From contig NZ_QBKI01000005.1 in NCBI RefSeq assembly GCF_003054055.1, forward strand, positions 355,903 to 419,902: a stretch of 64,000 bases of DNA, in the 5' to 3' direction. The DNA comes from Pontibacter mucosus. GTDB lineage: Bacteria > Bacteroidota > Bacteroidia > Cytophagales > Hymenobacteraceae. How positions within the stretch are numbered: position 1 is the first letter of the stretch; each line of letters starts with the position of its first letter. Of this stretch, positions 51,236 to 59,533 are shown piece by piece. A program made the translations under genes and the position numbers. A model generated the notes under the pieces. The model saw only the letters and a program-made list of their open reading frames with translations, ran no database searches and was not told the DNA's origin.

Positions 51236-51790
51236 CCTGGCTGAAAATTAACCCCACCCTAACCCTCCCCTAAGAACAGGGGAGGGATTTCTGCTACTCC
51301 TCCTGTCATCTCGAGCAGGGCGAGAGATCTGGCTGGAATCTTAAATAGATCTCTCCCAAAGGTCGAGATGACAGCATAAGCGACGGCTATCGAAAGCTGT
51401 TCCCAGCCTTTGGGTGGGGGTTTCCCCAAGAGCGCCTCTAGAGGTTCCGGTGACGAGCGGCAGCCCGGGGCACGTGGGCAGGAAGCGAAAGCAGCGCGAT
51501 GCCCTTATCGAGGGCCCCTACCCCCAAGGCGAGGCCTCCCGGCTTGGGAGGGAGCCAAGCAAGAGATGAAACGATAGGTATGTAAACCTGGAGGATGAAC
51601 GGCGGCTAGCAAGGATGCTTGTGTCAAGTAGAAGGAAGCAGTGGCTAATAGTGGCACAAGCGGACGCTTGCGCCAGAAAAGTATAGAGTATAGCTGAAGT
51701 ATAAGTATGGCTTTTCAAGCCAGTTGGGTTGCAAACCCAACACCATAGGTAGGCACGGTTTGCAAACTCGCGCCAGCGGAGCTTACACCA
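51236..51790 (-). repeat. Composite repeat island, copy 3 (inverted)
   Basis: The 600-base gap after the mosaic gene holds no gene. Read on the minus strand it repeats the blocks of copies 1 and 2 in the same order: GGCGCAAGCGTCCGCTTGTGCC, AGCCGCCGTTCATCCTCCAG, GGGAGGCCTCGCCTTGGGGG, GGGCATCGCGCTG and CCCAAAGGCTGGGAACAGC. A TGTCAT element (51304-51375), a CCCCTCC element (about 51250-51290) and GTTGGGTTGCAAACCCAAC (51723-51741) flank it. Confidence 0.85.
51304..51375. repeat. TGTCAT...ATGACA inverted repeat
   Basis: CTGTCATCTCGAGCAGGGCG and AAAGGTCGAGATGACAG are the outer arms and GAGAGATCTGGC / TAGATCTCTCCC the inner arms. Confidence 0.9.
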
Positions 51791-51799
51791 ATCATTAAA

Positions 51800-52327
51800 C
51801 TACCCCTGTAACAACCTCTGATACAGCTCATAATTCTCCTCATCAAAACACACAAAAACCACTTGCTTTATACTTGTCGCCTGTTCCTGTAAGTATGATT
51901 TTACCGTTTCTACCGCCACCTTTGCGGCCTTATCCTTGGGGTAGCCGTACACGCCCGTGCTGATGTTGGGGAAGGCTATACTTTGCACACCATGCTCCTG
52001 GGCCAGTTTCAGGCTGTTGCGGTAGCAGCTAGCCAGCAAACCGGGCTCTCCTTTCTGCCCGCCATCCCAGATAGGGCCGACCGTGTGGATCACATACTTG
52101 GCAGGCAGCCTGCCTGCAGTGGTGATAACGGCCTCACCGGTCGGGCAGCCTCCCTGCCGGGCGCGTATCTGGCGGCACTCCTCCAGAATGTCCGGTCCGC
52201 CGGCGCGGTGGATGGCCCCATCCACGCCTCCCCCACCCAGCAGGCTGTTGTTCGCTGCGTTTACAATGGCGTCAACCGCCACTTTGGTAATGTCGCCTTG
52301 CTGTACTTCAATCACTGTTTTTTCCAT
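51800..52327 (-). CDS. Macrodomain O-acetyl-ADP-ribose deacetylase-like protein
   Basis: 175 residues, one macrodomain. [20 protein letters not shown] and AIHRAGG give the adenine and distal-ribose contacts, [11 protein letters not shown] and [20 protein letters not shown] the phosphate-binding loop and catalytic Gly-rich segment of the MacroD/YmdB branch. It removes acetyl or ADP-ribosyl groups from O-acetyl-ADP-ribose or modified proteins. No sirtuin or ART gene is nearby. Confidence 0.95.
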   Translation of the reverse strand: MEKTVIEVQQGDITKVAVDAIVNAANNSLLGGGGVDGAIHRAGGPDILEECRQIRARQGGCPTGEAVITTAGRLPAKYVIHTVGPIWDGGQKGEPGLLASCYRNSLKLAQEHGVQSIAFPNISTGVYGYPKDKAAKVAVETVKSYLQEQATSIKQVVFVCFDEENYELYQRLLQG

Positions 52328-52440
52328 ATTTTATACTTTGCTCAGGTATAACCTCGCGGTTCCTCCTAACTCTAAAACTATTACTGGCTTATACTTGTTG
52401 CAACTGTATAGTTTGCCTTTTAAGGAGGAAGATTTGTTCG

Positions 52441-52448
52441 TATCTTTG
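52441..52448 (+). promoter_or_regulatory. -7 promoter box of mrp
   Basis: TATCTTTG matches TAnnTTTG, with TTTG at 52412-52415 as a possible -33 box (25-base spacer, a little long). The ATG at 52470 is 21 bases downstream. Confidence 0.5.
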
Positions 52449-52469
52449 CGGGCATACAATACAAAAATT

Positions 52470-53573
52470 ATGGCAATCACAAAAGAAGATATACTAAAAG
52501 CCCTCAGCTACGTGGAGGAGCCGGATCTGGGCAAAGACTTGGTGACGCTCAACATGATTGAGGATGTGCAAGTGGATGGCAAAAACGTGAGTCTCACCGT
52601 AATCCTGACCACGCCTGCCTGCCCGCTCAAGGACTTAATCCGCAACGCCTGCGTGAACGCTGTGCATGCCATGGTGGACAAAGAGGCCGACGTAACCGTG
52701 AACATGACCTCGCGCGTGACCTCCGGCCGTGGCGATACCTCCGAAGTGCTGAACGGCGTGAAAAACATTATTGCCGTGGCTTCCGGTAAAGGCGGTGTGG
52801 GCAAGTCTACCGTTACTTCCAACCTGGCCATTGCCCTGGCGCAGAGCGGTGCCCGCGTAGGCCTCATCGACGCCGATATTTCCGGTCCTTCTATCCCCAC
52901 CATGTTTGGTGCCGAGCAGGATCGCCCCCTTATGGTGCAGGGTGATCACGGCAAGAACTATATCCAGCCGGTAGAGAAGTATGGCGTGAAAATGATGTCC
53001 ATCGGCTTCCTGACGCCTGCCGATGGCGCGGTGGTTTGGAGAGGCCCGATGGCCAGCTCTGCGCTGCGTCAGTTTATTTCTGATGTGGAGTGGGGCGAGC
53101 TGGACTACCTGCTGCTGGACCTGCCTCCGGGAACCTCCGACATTCACCTGACCATGGTACAGGCCCTGCCGGTAACCGGCGCTGTGATCGTGACGACGCC
53201 GCAGAAAGTGGCCCTGGCCGATGCCGTGCGTGGCCTGCAGATGTTCCGCCAGCCGCAGATAAACGTGCCGGTTTTGGGCGTTGTGGAAAATATGGCGTAT
53301 TTTACACCTGCCGAGCTTCCGGAGAACAAATACTATATCTTCGGGGAGGGCGGTGGCAAGGCACTTGCCGAGAAGTTTGACGTAACGTTGCTGGGCCAGG
53401 TGCCAATCGTGCAGAGCATCCGCGAGAGCGGCGACGCCGGAACCCCGGTGGTGATGCAGAACGATTCTCCGGCCAGTGGTGTTTTCAAGGAGTTGGCGCA
53501 GGCCGTGGCCCAGCAGGTATCGGTACGCAACGCTACCCTGGCCAAGACTAAACCAGTAGAAATCAAAAGCTAA
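52470..53573 (+). CDS. mrp: Mrp/NBP35 family iron-sulfur cluster carrier ATPase
   Basis: 367 residues from the ATG at 52470; a longer open frame to 52083 runs through the divergent gene and is rejected. An N-terminal MIP18/DUF59 domain (about 3-75, with TTPACPLKDLIRNACVNAV) precedes the P-loop ATPase: VASGKGGVGKSTVTSNLA (Walker A), LIDADISGPSIPTMFG and LLLDLPPGTSDIHLTM. The Cys pair typical of the family C-terminus is not evident; the protein keeps VVENMAYF instead. It assembles or delivers Fe-S clusters. nifU follows after 6 bases. Confidence 0.95.
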   Translation: MAITKEDILKALSYVEEPDLGKDLVTLNMIEDVQVDGKNVSLTVILTTPACPLKDLIRNACVNAVHAMVDKEADVTVNMTSRVTSGRGDTSEVLNGVKNIIAVASGKGGVGKSTVTSNLAIALAQSGARVGLIDADISGPSIPTMFGAEQDRPLMVQGDHGKNYIQPVEKYGVKMMSIGFLTPADGAVVWRGPMASSALRQFISDVEWGELDYLLLDLPPGTSDIHLTMVQALPVTGAVIVTTPQKVALADAVRGLQMFRQPQINVPVLGVVENMAYFTPAELPENKYYIFGEGGGKALAEKFDVTLLGQVPIVQSIRESGDAGTPVVMQNDSPASGVFKELAQAVAQQVSVRNATLAKTKPVEIKS

Positions 53574-53579
53574 GAATAT

Positions 53580-53849
53580 ATGGCAGCCACAAACATAGAT
53601 CAGGATTTCCTGCTTCGCATCGAATCGGCCCTCGACCAGATTCGGCCTTACCTGGAGGCTGACGGAGGAAACGTGAAGGTGCTGGAGGTTACAGACGAGA
53701 TGGTGCTGCGCCTGGAGTTATTGGGCGCCTGCGGTACCTGTCCTATGTCCACCATGACGCTGAAGGCAGGCGTGGAGCAATCGGTACTCAGAGCGGTTCC
53801 TGAAATCAAGGCCGTAGAGGCCGTTAACGTGGCTCCTACAGAGCTGTAA
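53580..53849 (+). CDS. NifU-type Fe-S scaffold protein
   Basis: 89 residues, the NifU C-terminal domain alone. LLGACGTCPMSTMTLKAGVE contains the CxxC that binds the cluster, and IRPYLEADGGNVKVLEV is the conserved start. It holds or transfers [4Fe-4S] clusters; the adjacent mrp gene supplies the partner ATPase. Coupled by a 6-base gap and closed by a terminator. Confidence 0.95.
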   Translation: MAATNIDQDFLLRIESALDQIRPYLEADGGNVKVLEVTDEMVLRLELLGACGTCPMSTMTLKAGVEQSVLRAVPEIKAVEAVNVAPTEL

Positions 53850-53882
53850 CACAAGCAACGCATAATTTTAAAGTATAATGAG

Positions 53883-53920
53883 GGGTGTGGCTGCAGCAGT
53901 AGCTACACCCTTTCTGTTTC
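53883..53920 (+). terminator. Intrinsic terminator of mrp-nifU
   Basis: GGGTGTGGCT and AGCTACACCC pair over 10 bases (one G-T wobble) with an 8-base loop and a T-rich tail, 33 bases after the nifU stop. AAAGTATAA lies just before it. Confidence 0.85.
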
Positions 53921-53988
53921 CCTTCTTTTATACTTTGCCGCCACCTCCTGCCCCATATCTTTTCTGGAAAAAGCCCTTATTTAGGAGA

Positions 53989-54137
53989 ATTGTCCCCTTG
54001 AGGGGACTACAGGGGTGTAAAGCTACGGAGCGGGGCCCTTGTGTGGGCAGAAATGGGTGTGCAAGCAGGTGTAAACACCCCTATTGAGCGAAGCCCGCAA
54101 ACGGCGAACTCCCGTTCTCACTTGTCCTCAAGGGGAT
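53989..54137. repeat. GTCCCCTTGAGGGGAC repeat cluster
   Basis: TTGTCCCCTTGAGGGGACTA followed by CAGGGGTGTAA matches 47033-47062; an inverted partner (AACACCCCTATTG ... CCTCAAGGGGATA) closes the element near 54135. The 498-base gap holds no gene; it also has motif copies at 54224 and 54267. Confidence 0.8.
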
Positions 54138-54310
54138 AGTTCCTTATTGCGCTTGGCTCTGGATATCTCAAAAGAGCCAAATCTGAAAAAGATATGGGAT
54201 AGGATAAGCCTCCTGCCTTGCTCCAAAGTATAAATCAGCCACAGCTCCCACCTCTGTTGCAGGCAAGTATAAAATCGGCCGTTCCCATGCATACAGGTGG
54301 GCAAAAAAGC

Positions 54311-54318
54311 TATATTTG
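54311..54318 (+). promoter_or_regulatory. -7 promoter box of the fumarylacetoacetase gene
   Basis: TATATTTG fits TAnnTTTG and lies 30 bases before the ATG at 54348. Confidence 0.45.
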
Positions 54319-54347
54319 TACTATAGCTAACCAGAACTGACCTGCAC

Positions 54348-55619
54348 ATGATAAGAGCCAACGACCCTTCGCTGCATTCCTGGATTGAGATAGACGCTAA
54401 AAGTGATTTCCCTATTCAGAACCTGCCCTTTGGTATTTTCCGCGCCCCCAACCGCGACCCGCGCCTAGGTGTGGCCATAGGCGAGTATATCCTGGACCTT
54501 TGTGAGCTGGGCCGCCGCGATTTCTTTGAGCTCATCGACCTGGACCCTAACGTATTCCACCGTCCCTACCTCAACGATTTTATCGCCTTGGGTAAACCCA
54601 TCTGGCGGGCGGTGCGCAACCGGGTGTCTGAGCTGCTACGCAACGACAACGACGAGATCAGCGGCAACAGCAACCTGATCCGTGCCGTGCTGGTAAAGCA
54701 GAGCGAAGCCGAAATGCTGATGCCCGTAAAGGTTGGCAACTACACCGATTTCTACTCCAGTATCGAGCATGCCACCAACGTGGGCACCATGTTCCGCGAC
54801 CCAAAGAATGCCCTGCTGCCGAATTGGAAGCACATTCCGATAGGCTACCATGGGCGCGCCTCTTCCATCGTCGTGTCAGGCACCGATATTTACCGCCCTA
54901 AAGGGCAAACCAAGGCTCCGGATGCCGAAGCACCAACTTTTGGCCCTACACGGCTGCTGGACTTTGAACTGGAGGTAGCCTTCATCACCGGCCGCGAAAC
55001 CGAGCTGGGAGAAAGTATAAGCCCTAACGAGGCGGATGACTATATCTTCGGCCTGGTGCTGTTCAACGACTGGTCTGCCCGCGATATCCAAACCTGGGAG
55101 TACGTGCCGCTGGGGCCGTTCCTGGCTAAAAGCTTTGCCTCGTCTGTCTCTCCGTGGGTGGTCACGCTGGATGCCCTGGAGCCATTCCGCGTAAAAGGGC
55201 CGGTGCAGGACCCCAGGCCACTGCCTTACCTGGAGTTTACGGGCAACCGCAACTACGATATTAAACTGGAAGTGCTGCTGCAGCCGGAAGGCGGTGAGGA
55301 AAACAGTATCTGCCGCTCCAACTACCGGTACATGTACTGGAACATGAACCAGCAGCTGGCCCACCAGAGTAGCAACGGCTGCAACATCCAGGTAGGCGAC
55401 ATGTATGCATCAGGCACAATCAGCGGCTCCGAGAAGGACTCCTATGGCTCTATGCTGGAGCTTACCTGGCGTGGCACCAACCCGCTCAAACTCTCCGACG
55501 GCTCCGAACGCAAGTTCATCAACGATGGCGATACCGTTATCATGCGCGGACACGCCGAGCGAAATGGCATCCGCATCGGCTTCAGCGAGGTGAGAACGAA
55601 GGTGCTGCCGGCTGTTTAA
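54348..55619 (+). CDS. fah: Fumarylacetoacetase
   Basis: 423 residues, normal for the enzyme. An N-terminal SH3-like part (NLPFGIFRAPNRDPRLGVAIGEYILDL) precedes the catalytic fold: VGNYTDFYSSIEHATNVGTMF (metal Asp and Glu region), WKHIPIGYHGRASSIVVSG, LDFELEVAFITG, LFNDWSARDIQTWEYVPLGPF and GSMLELTWRGTNPL. It hydrolyses fumarylacetoacetate to fumarate and acetoacetate, the last step of tyrosine degradation. The other pathway genes are not in this window. Confidence 0.96.
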   Translation: MIRANDPSLHSWIEIDAKSDFPIQNLPFGIFRAPNRDPRLGVAIGEYILDLCELGRRDFFELIDLDPNVFHRPYLNDFIALGKPIWRAVRNRVSELLRNDNDEISGNSNLIRAVLVKQSEAEMLMPVKVGNYTDFYSSIEHATNVGTMFRDPKNALLPNWKHIPIGYHGRASSIVVSGTDIYRPKGQTKAPDAEAPTFGPTRLLDFELEVAFITGRETELGESISPNEADDYIFGLVLFNDWSARDIQTWEYVPLGPFLAKSFASSVSPWVVTLDALEPFRVKGPVQDPRPLPYLEFTGNRNYDIKLEVLLQPEGGEENSICRSNYRYMYWNMNQQLAHQSSNGCNIQVGDMYASGTISGSEKDSYGSMLELTWRGTNPLKLSDGSERKFINDGDTVIMRGHAERNGIRIGFSEVRTKVLPAV

Positions 55620-55760
55620 TTAATAGTTTTTAGTTGTTCGTTATTAGATGTTGGTTGTTAGTTGATGGTTACTAAGTCCCTAAACTTTCTAACTTTCTAA
55701 CTCTTTAACTTCTAACTCTCTAGCTCCTCAACTCCCAAACTCTTAAACTCCTAAACTTTC
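55620..55760 (+). repeat. CT-rich leader tract, copy 3
   Basis: After a TTAGTTGTTCGTTATTAG-type section (55620-55678), units such as CTAACTTT, CTAACTC, CTAGCTC and CTAAACT run to within one base of the flavin reductase ATG. Same orientation as the other three copies. Confidence 0.85.
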
Positions 55761-55761
55761 C

Positions 55762-56661
55762 ATGTTGACGATAAACCCACAGGAGGTAAAAACGGCGGAA
55801 GTACACGCGCTTTTGCTGGGTGCCATCGCCCCGCGCCCCATCGCTTTTGCCAGCACCACCGACCGGGAGGGAAACGTGAACCTGAGCCCGTTCAGCTTCT
55901 TCAACGTGTTCAGCGCCAAGCCTCCTATTCTGGTGTTTTCCCCTGCCCGCCGCGTGCGCGATAATACCGGCAAGCATACTTTGGAGAATGTGCTTGAGAC
56001 AAAGGAGGTGGTCATCAACATTGCCAACTTTGATATTGTGGAGCAAATGTCGCTGGCCAGCACCGAGTATGACCGCGGCATAAACGAATTTATCAAATCG
56101 GGCCTCACACCGGAGCCCTCTGTGATGGTACAGCCCCCGCGCGTAAAGGAAGCTCCTGTTGCATTCGAGTGTAAAGTAAACGAAGTAATCAGCTTAGGTC
56201 CCGAGGGAGGTGCTGGGAACCTTGTTATCTGTGAGGTGCTCTTGATACATGTTAAGGAGGAAATCCTGGACGAGAATGGCAAGATAGACCCGTTCAAGCT
56301 TGACGCCGTAGCCCGAATGGGTGGCGACTATTACCTGAGAGCCAACGGAGATTGTATCTTTGAACTGCCTAAGCCGATACGCAACAAGGGCATTGGCTTT
56401 GATCAGCTTCCGGGCTTTATCCGCTCCAGTTCTATACTTACAGGCAATAACCTGGCTCGCCTTGCTAATTCGGAGTCTATTCCTTCGGAGGAGGAAGTAG
56501 AAAGTATAAAAGCTGATCCGCTGGTAAGTTATACTTTGAGTAAGTATAAAAGTGATGCAGGCAGGCTACGTCAGGAGCTGGAGTTATTAGGTAAAAAACT
56601 GTTGGAAGATAATCAGGTGGAGATGGCCTGGAAGGTACTGCTGTTGAGTGGCAAAGTATAA
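55762..56661 (+). CDS. Flavin reductase family protein
   Basis: 299 residues. LLGAIAPRPIAFASTTDREG and NLSPFSFFNVFSAKPPILVFS are the FMN-binding core of the flavin-reductase-like split barrel, with VVINIANFDIVEQMSLAS and FECKVNEVISLG following. The C-terminal 100 residues are extra to the core and mainly helical. It may reduce flavin or act as a flavoprotein oxidoreductase; the partner is unknown. The TAA stop is part of an AAAGTATAA motif. It could be functionally linked to the aromatic degradation gene upstream, by position only. Confidence 0.9.
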   Translation: MLTINPQEVKTAEVHALLLGAIAPRPIAFASTTDREGNVNLSPFSFFNVFSAKPPILVFSPARRVRDNTGKHTLENVLETKEVVINIANFDIVEQMSLASTEYDRGINEFIKSGLTPEPSVMVQPPRVKEAPVAFECKVNEVISLGPEGGAGNLVICEVLLIHVKEEILDENGKIDPFKLDAVARMGGDYYLRANGDCIFELPKPIRNKGIGFDQLPGFIRSSSILTGNNLARLANSESIPSEEEVESIKADPLVSYTLSKYKSDAGRLRQELELLGKKLLEDNQVEMAWKVLLLSGKV

Positions 56662-56699
56662 ACCTTAAGCAGTAATTTACTGCTATGATGAAGGTATAA

Positions 56700-56820
56700 A
56701 CCGACTCCTAAGAGCTGCGCTCGCTAGCTCAAAACTCCCGTTTTGGCCAGTCCACAAGAAGAGAATCAGCTGCAGCCGATTAACATCCCCCTACCCCCTT
56801 CAAAGGGGGAACTTAGCTCC
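56700..56820. repeat. CCCCTCC-family repeat variant
   Basis: CTCCTAAGAGCTGCGCTCGC, CAAAACTCCCGTTTTGGCCAG and ATCCCCCTACCCCC with CAAAGGGGGAAC repeat the words of the 24656 cluster. Confidence 0.75.
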
Positions 56821-56832
56821 ATGTATAATTCA

Positions 56833-56995
56833 CTTGCTGGCGCGGGTTTCCCCGAAATGCTTCGGGACAGGGCAACCCGTGACTTGTTATGAGGTCGGAT
56901 TTGTAATCCGACTGGGCTGGCCTGTCCCGGGCGCAGTTCCGGGCAGGCCCGCGATAGCCGGCCACGAGCGTGGACGCTTGCGCCATAACAAACTA
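56833..56995. repeat. GCTGGCGCGGG palindrome cluster
   Basis: GCTGGCGCGGGTTTC, CAACCCGTGACTTG, GTCGGATTTGTAATCCGACT and CACGAGCGTGGACGCTTGCG are short self-complementary words in the same order as at 59889. An insert (AATGCTTCGGGACAGGGC...CCTGTCCCGGGCGC) makes this copy longer. Confidence 0.85.
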
Positions 56996-57005
56996 CCATA
57001 CCCAC

Positions 57006-57063
57006 CAAGTATAAAGCAAAAGCGCCTGCTGTTCAGACAGCAGGCGCTTTTGCTTTATACTTG
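57006..57063. terminator. Bidirectional terminator with a 26-bp perfect stem
   Basis: The arms 57006-57031 and 57038-57063 are perfectly complementary with a 6-base loop. The outer nine bases are CAAGTATAA and its complement, so one pair of inverted motif copies forms the base of the stem; the inner part is GCAAAAGCGCCTGCTG. It separates the flavin reductase gene (plus) from the dehydratase gene (minus). Confidence 0.95.
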
Positions 57064-57070
57064 AAACTCG

Positions 57071-59002
57071 TTAATTCATCTGCAGGTCCAGCTCTTCAAA
57101 GCGGGAGTTTTTGCTTATATACTCCGGTACGATCTGCTTCATCTTCCGAACTACCTGCAGTTCGTCCTTCGTTTTGTTTAGCTGGAAAAGCTCATCAATA
57201 TCCGCTACCACAGCATCGTAACTGTAGTTACGCACCTTGGATATTTTAATCTTTTCGTGGTGCGTAGGAATCGTCAGTTCCTCCTCGTTCAGCAGCTCCT
57301 CAAAAAGCTTCTCACCCGGTCTGAGGCCTGTAAAGGAAACCTGAATATCTACATCCGGCGTAAGGCCAGCCAGTCGAATCATCTTATATGCCAGATCCAC
57401 AATCTTTACCGGCTCTCCCATATCAAAGATAAAGATCTCGCCGCCATTGCCCATGGTACCCGCCTCCAGTACCAATTGCACCGCCTCCGGAATCGTCATG
57501 AAGTAGCGCGTGATATCAGGGTGCGTTACAGTAACTGGGCCGCCTTTTTCAATCTGCTGACGGAAGCGCGGAATAACAGAACCGTTTGAGCCGAGCACAT
57601 TCCCAAAACGGGTGGTGATGAACTTGGTCTGTGTTACCTGCTTGTAAGGGTGCTTGTTCCCATTTACCTTACCATGGTGCAGGTTATTGAGCGATTGAAT
57701 GTAAATCTCCGCAATGCGCTTGGAAGTACCCATGATGTTTGTCGGGTTCACCGCCTTGTCGGTCGAAATCATCACGAACTTCTCCACATCAAAGGTCAGC
57801 GACAGATCCGCCAGGTTTCTTGTCCCCAAAACGTTGGTCAGGATCGCCTCACAAGGGTTGTTCTCCATCATCGGCACGTGCTTGTAGGCCGCCGCATGAT
57901 AGACAATATCCGGGGTAAACTCCTTAAACATGGAGTACATCCTGCTGGAGTTGGTAATATCCCCAATAAAAATGGCGATTTTAGTACCCGGATACTTCTC
58001 TTCCATCTCCAGCTGCAGCTCGTGCAAAGGAGATTCGGCCTGGTCACAAATGATTAGAAGCTCCGGCTTATAACCTATTACCTGACGCACAATCTCAGAG
58101 CCGATGGAGCCGGCACCACCGGTTACCAGCACACGTTTGCCGCGCAGGTCCTTGCTGATGCGATCGTTCTCGATCACGATGGGCGGGCGCTGCAGCAGGT
58201 CTTCGATTTTCAAATCCTTGATCTGATTCATGCTCAGCTGCCCGGACATCCACTGCTCAGTCGGAGGCACGGTCAGGACCTTAATGCCTAGTTCCACGCA
58301 GCGCTCCGCAAACCTTTTCTGTGTGTCAGATGTGAGGTCTTCGGCAAACACCATTACCTTGTCCACCTTCAGCTTTTCCTGTAGGCGCTCGATGTCATCG
58401 ATGTGGTATACTTTTTTCTGGTGAATATGCTTGTTTACTTTATTCGAGTTCTCGTCCAGGAAACCCAGGATAACGAACCGGCCCATGCCACTTGTTTCCA
58501 GTGCCTGCTTCAAAAGTATGGCGAAGCCGTTGGCGCCATAAATCAGCACCCGCTCCCGCTCCCCGGCATTGCTGTTTTTAAAGAAAATAAATAAGGCCTT
58601 TGCTCCCATCCTTACCAGCGTCAGCAAGGTAGAAGAGATGAAGAAGCAGATAAGTAATACCAGGTATATGTTTACCGAGTCAATTTTGTGTACCGGGGCA
58701 ACCCAGGCCCCTATGAGAATGGCGTAGGAAAGGCTGGCAATCAGCACAGCCGTAAAGATGCGGTTGATATCGTATATGCTTGAATACCGGATAAGCCCGG
58801 TATGAATGCGCATGGTATAAAACGTGATCAGCGATACAAGCCCAAAGAGCCCGATATATACCAGGAAGTGCCCACGCATGATCTCCTCAAAGTGGAACTG
58901 CTTAATGACAAAGAAAGAAAGAGCGAAAGACCAGCTCATGATCAGCTGGTCAATTAAAAGCACTATCCACTTAGGAAGTGACTTGTTAATCAATATTTTC
59001 AT
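57071..59002 (-). CDS. Membrane-bound nucleotide-sugar 4,6-dehydratase (PglF/WbpM/CapD type)
   Basis: 643 residues. Four hydrophobic segments in the first 140 residues anchor it in the membrane; a CoA-binding-like Rossmann region (about 150-270) follows, then the catalytic SDR (about 290-600): VLVTGGAGSIGSEIVRQV, YHAAAYKHVPMME and MISTDKAVNPTNIMGTSKR. As in this family, the usual Tyr is replaced by Met in MGTSK. It makes UDP-2-acetamido-4-keto-6-deoxyhexose from UDP-GlcNAc, the first step to diacetylbacillosamine. It is separated from the other glycan genes by the 59534 gene and repeats. Confidence 0.93.
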   Translation of the reverse strand: MKILINKSLPKWIVLLIDQLIMSWSFALSFFVIKQFHFEEIMRGHFLVYIGLFGLVSLITFYTMRIHTGLIRYSSIYDINRIFTAVLIASLSYAILIGAWVAPVHKIDSVNIYLVLLICFFISSTLLTLVRMGAKALFIFFKNSNAGERERVLIYGANGFAILLKQALETSGMGRFVILGFLDENSNKVNKHIHQKKVYHIDDIERLQEKLKVDKVMVFAEDLTSDTQKRFAERCVELGIKVLTVPPTEQWMSGQLSMNQIKDLKIEDLLQRPPIVIENDRISKDLRGKRVLVTGGAGSIGSEIVRQVIGYKPELLIICDQAESPLHELQLEMEEKYPGTKIAIFIGDITNSSRMYSMFKEFTPDIVYHAAAYKHVPMMENNPCEAILTNVLGTRNLADLSLTFDVEKFVMISTDKAVNPTNIMGTSKRIAEIYIQSLNNLHHGKVNGNKHPYKQVTQTKFITTRFGNVLGSNGSVIPRFRQQIEKGGPVTVTHPDITRYFMTIPEAVQLVLEAGTMGNGGEIFIFDMGEPVKIVDLAYKMIRLAGLTPDVDIQVSFTGLRPGEKLFEELLNEEELTIPTHHEKIKISKVRNYSYDAVVADIDELFQLNKTKDELQVVRKMKQIVPEYISKNSRFEELDLQMN

Positions 59003-59533
59003 ATATATGATTATTACAGCACAGACCTCTGCAGTAGTAACGCTGCATCAGACTAAAACTGTATTTTTCTGTAAAATCTACTCAATCAACACCACACAGA
59101 TAAAACGCCTAAATATAAATAACATTACCTATAAAGCATAGGGTATGCTAAATATTCAATACCTCACACGGCTGCCCGGGCTGTAATTCGATTGTATGAA
59201 CGCAAAGTTTAAAGCTAAGTTGTATAACCTTTTCGTTACTATTTATAGCTTTAAAATGGAAATTATACTAAGAAAGTGCATTACCAAATATTAGCAAAGC
59301 AAAATACATACTATCCTAAAAACTATGCAAATATAGTATAAAGCCTGCATAGATGCGTCTTTCTTATCATTAATTTTGGATAAAATTTATGTCTTCCCAT
59401 ATCTCTTGTTTTATGAAATTTAGTTAAGCCGTGCCTGAATTTTGCACTGGAATTGTAACAAGTCATGCTCAACCTCTGCCTTTATCGCGCGTAAGCTATA
59501 GTCAAAGCATGTGAAACAAACAACGTATGAGAT
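59003..59533. other. AT-rich gap, no gene
   Basis: 531 bases markedly richer in A and T than the rest. I see no open frame, terminator or repeat family member. On the minus strand TATATTTG at 59328-59335 matches the -7 promoter consensus and could serve the dehydratase gene 326 bases downstream. Confidence 0.5.

Noticed and set aside
52083..52469. N-terminal extension of the mrp frame
   Set aside because: It overlaps the divergent macrodomain gene and the promoter; the MIP18 domain starts at the ATG at 52470.
55679..55760. CRISPR array or centromere-like iterons in the CT-rich tracts
   Set aside because: The units are 7-8 bases, contiguous and irregular, with no spacers and no partition or replication genes beside them.
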